From positions 1-50,353 of the forward strand of contig CAJBME010000164.1 in assembly GCA_903954065.1 (NCBI GenBank): a stretch of DNA of 50,353 nucleotides. The letters are read 5' to 3'. The position numbers were made by a program, and so were the translations under genes. Position 1 is the first letter of the stretch; each line of letters starts with the position of its first letter. The notes under the pieces were generated by a model. It was not told where the DNA came from, ran no database searches, and worked only from the letters and a program-made list of their open reading frames with translations. Source of the stretch: an uncultured bacterium. Its GTDB lineage: Bacteria > Verrucomicrobiota > Verrucomicrobiia > Verrucomicrobiales > V1-33. Below, piece by piece: positions 50,081 to 50,353 of this stretch.

Positions 50081-50353
50081 GGCGCAGGCGGCGACGCCGC
50101 CGCTGTAGCCGGGTACGGTGGCCCCGGTTTTCACCATTGGCCCGGGAGCGCTGACGTCCTCGTCGGCGAGTACGAAATCGCGGACACGCATCCGGTCCCC
50201 TGCTTGAAAATCGTTCGGTGAGACGTTCGGTAAGGCGCACGCCGCGAGCGTCGTATCCGGTATCCCTTGACCGACCGGGCGGCTCCGGGGTCAGCGACCC
50301 CAGCTACAAAAAATCCAGATCCGAAACGACGGCGCAGGCGGCGACGCCGCCGC
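50081..50353 (+). repeat. REP-like intergenic repeat cluster, copy B, cut by the window end
   Basis: A 23-bp block with the hairpin GGCGGC-GAC-GCCGCC occurs at 50081-50103 and again, identical, at 50331-50353, a spacing of 250 bases. After the first block come GTAG and CCGGG-N9-CCCGG (50105-50127). Between the two blocks lie two CGTTCGG units (near 50213 and 50225), then GGGGTCAGCGACCCC with AGCTACA. The parts and their order match the copy at 22298-22436. The second block is cut by the window end. Confidence 0.75.

Noticed and set aside
1..50353. tRNA, rRNA, CRISPR arrays or integrase/attachment sites
   Set aside because: No T-loop-like GGTTCGAATCC element in a cloverleaf context, no regularly spaced 25-40-base repeats and no integrase gene were found. 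The repeats present are REP-like or coding repeats.

Overview
The window looks like a chromosomal piece of a GC-rich Gram-negative bacterium of the phylum Verrucomicrobiota, probably class Verrucomicrobiae. This is inferred, not proven. The grounds are an LptD-type outer-membrane protein (so LPS and an outer membrane), several Tat-exported Gfo/Idh/MocA oxidoreductases, a PmoA/DUF6807 protein, a tandem TM2 protein, an AP2-domain remnant of the kind common in this phylum, LamG fusions, thrombospondin-type-3 calcium repeats, chlamydia-like GGA/FxxN beta-helix repeats, weak Shine-Dalgarno sequences and frequent GTG/TTG starts. There is no rRNA, tRNA, CRISPR array, phage or plasmid gene that I can see.

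Layout. 0.3-2.1 kb: an APC permease and a decayed REP-associated (Y1/HUH) transposase bounded by inverted repeats. 2.4-8.1 kb: a tandem TM2 protein, an SDR-like epimerase, signal peptidase I with a long insert, a metallophosphoesterase-LamG protein and pyrF. 8.1-18.0 kb is almost entirely minus strand: a coiled-coil lipoprotein, a GbsR/MarR regulator, lptD, an IF-1-like OB-fold protein, pdhB and pdhA (pyruvate dehydrogenase E1), a DUF6580 membrane protein, a cytochrome b fused to two cytochrome c domains, and its Rieske partner. 18.2-22.1 kb: a Tat-exported TIM-barrel isomerase, a rhomboid protease, a frameshifted AP2 gene, a LolD-type ATPase and ilvE. 22.2-30.3 kb: a REP-like repeat and a three-gene minus-strand operon built around a 2,099-residue exported protein. 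30.5-36.3 kb: lysC, murI, an ArsR-methyltransferase fusion and a large exported esterase. 36.6-50.0 kb: two Gfo/Idh/MocA oxidoreductases, argS, a polyampholyte low-complexity protein, a Tat protein, a SOUL lipoprotein, a GHL10-like glycoside hydrolase, a PduO-type adenosyltransferase, a Dabb protein, an L,D-transpeptidase, a DUF6807 protein and a TPR-like exported protein. The window then ends inside a second REP-like repeat cluster.

Most of the content is housekeeping (cell envelope, respiration, amino-acid and nucleotide metabolism). The part most likely to be a distinct system is 22,491-30,326. A small membrane-anchored protein is followed by a giant secreted protein made of a ConA-like N-terminus, three Ca-binding TSP3 blocks, two Pmp-like parallel beta-helices and a C-terminal RHA/GHE/KNNAVG domain that resembles DUF6973 of polymorphic toxins. 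The last gene is a membrane-anchored exported protein whose start overlaps the giant gene's stop (ATGA). I read this as a surface effector with a possible cognate partner; the function is inference.

The second point of interest is the cytochrome b. It keeps the low-potential heme pair and the PEWY motif but has glutamine where the second axial histidine of the other heme is expected.
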